From: Phycisphaerae bacterium
Lineage (GTDB): Bacteria; Planctomycetota; Phycisphaerae; UBA1845
Assembly (NCBI GenBank): GCA_029260195.1
Contig: JAJDDS010000083.1
Location: forward strand, 1 to 6,036
Direction of reading: 5' to 3'
DNA: 6,036 nt
Made by a program: the position numbers and the translations under genes. Every line of letters begins with the position of its first letter. Position 1 is the first letter of the stretch. Below are positions 5,363 to 6,036 of the stretch, in pieces. The notes under the pieces were generated by a model that saw only the letters and a program-made list of their open reading frames with translations, was not told where the DNA came from and did not search any database.

Positions 5363-5385
5363 GCTGTTCTTGGGCCAAGAACAGC
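5363..5385. repeat. 23-bp perfect palindrome (11+1+11)
   Basis: GCTGTTCTTGG (5363-5373) and CCAAGAACAGC (5375-5385) are exact reverse complements around a single G. As DNA it is an operator-sized dyad; as RNA it makes a stem of about nine pairs with a GGGCC loop. It lies about 75 bases before the AT-rich -10-like region at 5462 and 170 bases before the start of the secreted protein gene. No T tract follows, so an operator or processing stem is more likely than a terminator. Confidence 0.45.
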
Positions 5386-5441
5386 CATCAGGCACTAAAT
5401 GCGAGTCCGCCGCGCGCCGGAACGCGCCGATCGTGCGCCCA

Positions 5442-5472
5442 TTGCATCCGGGACATTTGGTTATAGTATAAG
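5442..5472 (+). promoter_or_regulatory. probable promoter region of the secreted protein gene
   Basis: An AT-rich island, TTATAGTATAAGAT (5461-5474), stands out in GC-rich surroundings and offers overlapping -10-like hexamers TATAGT (5462-5467) and TATAAG (5467-5472, 5/6). TTGCAT (5442-5447) is a possible -35, but its spacing to these is 14 or 19 bases, so the -35 assignment is uncertain. A short dyad, GCCGATC-G-GATCGGC (5498-5512), lies in the predicted leader. Confidence 0.4.
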
Positions 5473-5554
5473 ATAGGCTTTGAGAGTGCTGCACCCGGCC
5501 GATCGGATCGGCGGGGCGTGGGGACGGAAAACCACCGTTGGGAGAAGATCCATC

Positions 5555-6036
5555 GTGAGTCACGAAATTACGAAGCTGCTGTTGATCGCGGGGTGGGCTG
5601 TGGGTGCGGCGTCGCCGTCGGTTCTTGCCGAACCCGAGCGACGATCCGGCGAAAAAGTCGACGAGGCGAAGAAGGTTGTCGAGGGCTTCTGGGAACCATC
5701 CGCGATCCTGAAAATAGCGACGCGCAACCTGGCTCGCAGGTACAGCCTCAACGAGGAACAGGCGGCGTTCACCGACCGCATGATGACCGAGCGGGTCAAC
5801 CGCTTCATCGAGGAGCATCAGGCCGAAGTCTGGCCGCTCCTGCGCGATCTCGCCATCCACCAGCGCAGCGGGTCGGTTCCCGATGCGGACAAAGCAGCAG
5901 CGCTTGGGCCGGTGGCGCTCAAGATCGTCCGCGAGGCGAAGGAGGAGATTCTCCGGTCCAACGAGGAGTGGCGAGAGATACTGACCGCCGATCAGAAGAA
6001 GTTGCACGATTGGGACCTCAGCGAGATGCAACACAC
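5555..6036 (+). CDS. secreted helical protein with LTxxQ-like motifs, unknown function (3' truncated by window edge)
   Basis: A GTG start at 5555 follows GGGAG (5540-5544) at ten bases, and 160 codons are visible with the frame still open at the window end. The N-terminus is a convincing signal peptide: MSHEITK, a hydrophobic LLLIAGWAVGAA core and likely cleavage at VLA/EP after residue 25. The mature part is alpha-helical and highly charged. SLNEEQ (64-69) and LTADQ (143-147) resemble the LTxxQ motif of the Spy/CpxP group of periplasmic proteins, with helices such as RMMTERVNRFIEEHQ between them. That similarity is motif-level only; planctomycetes carry many secreted helical proteins of this kind with no assigned role. 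No transmembrane segment or catalytic motif is visible. It appears to have its own promoter in the AT-rich island near 5462. Choosing the + strand over the longer open - frame here rests on the signal peptide and ribosome binding site. Confidence 0.75.
   Translation, partial: MSHEITKLLLIAGWAVGAASPSVLAEPERRSGEKVDEAKKVVEGFWEPSAILKIATRNLARRYSLNEEQAAFTDRMMTERVNRFIEEHQAEVWPLLRDLAIHQRSGSVPDADKAAALGPVALKIVREAKEEILRSNEEWREILTADQKKLHDWDLSEMQH

Noticed and set aside
4715..6034. A 439-codon open - strand frame as a single gene
   Set aside because: Its first half is antisense to the + strand gene at 5555 and looks like a shadow of GC-rich coding DNA. Only its last ~70 codons resemble a real domain (Ig-like), and the frame changes within that domain.

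Overview
The window looks like chromosomal DNA of a GC-rich planctomycete, probably Phycisphaerae-like. This is inferred from a secreted protein with a textbook PEP-CTERM tail, a PilT-type ATPase, remnants of Ig-like and dockerin-like modules, a secreted protein with LTxxQ-like motifs, and long structured intergenic spacers. All convincing intact genes lie on the + strand. No mobile element, tRNA, rRNA or CRISPR array was seen.

Layout: (1) 1-804 is the 3' part of a flavin-dependent amine-oxidase-like oxidoreductase. (2) 805-1338 is a long, structured leader region. It holds a terminator-like hairpin with a T7 tract, possibly ending a short RNA, an 8+4+8 palindrome, two GC-rich hairpins (one followed by four Ts), and a possible 71-codon upstream ORF. 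That ORF has a strong Shine-Dalgarno sequence and stops one base before the next gene. (3) 1339-2430 is a secreted PEP-CTERM protein. (4) 2431-2666 holds two strong tandem hairpins and then a candidate promoter. (5) 2667-3407 and 3453-4571 form a probable two-gene operon: a coiled-coil protein with one C-terminal membrane helix, then a PilT/PilU-family type IV pilus retraction ATPase. (6) 4572-5554 has no intact gene. It contains a frameshifted Ig-like domain remnant on the - strand, a dockerin-like remnant on the + strand, a 23-bp perfect palindrome and a probable promoter. (7) 5555 to the window end is the 5' part of a secreted helical protein of unknown function.

The genes do not form one obvious pathway. 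The best candidate for an under-described functional unit is the coiled-coil membrane protein plus PilT pair. The best regulatory candidate is the layered leader of the PEP-CTERM gene. Both are inferences from sequence alone and need comparative genomics.
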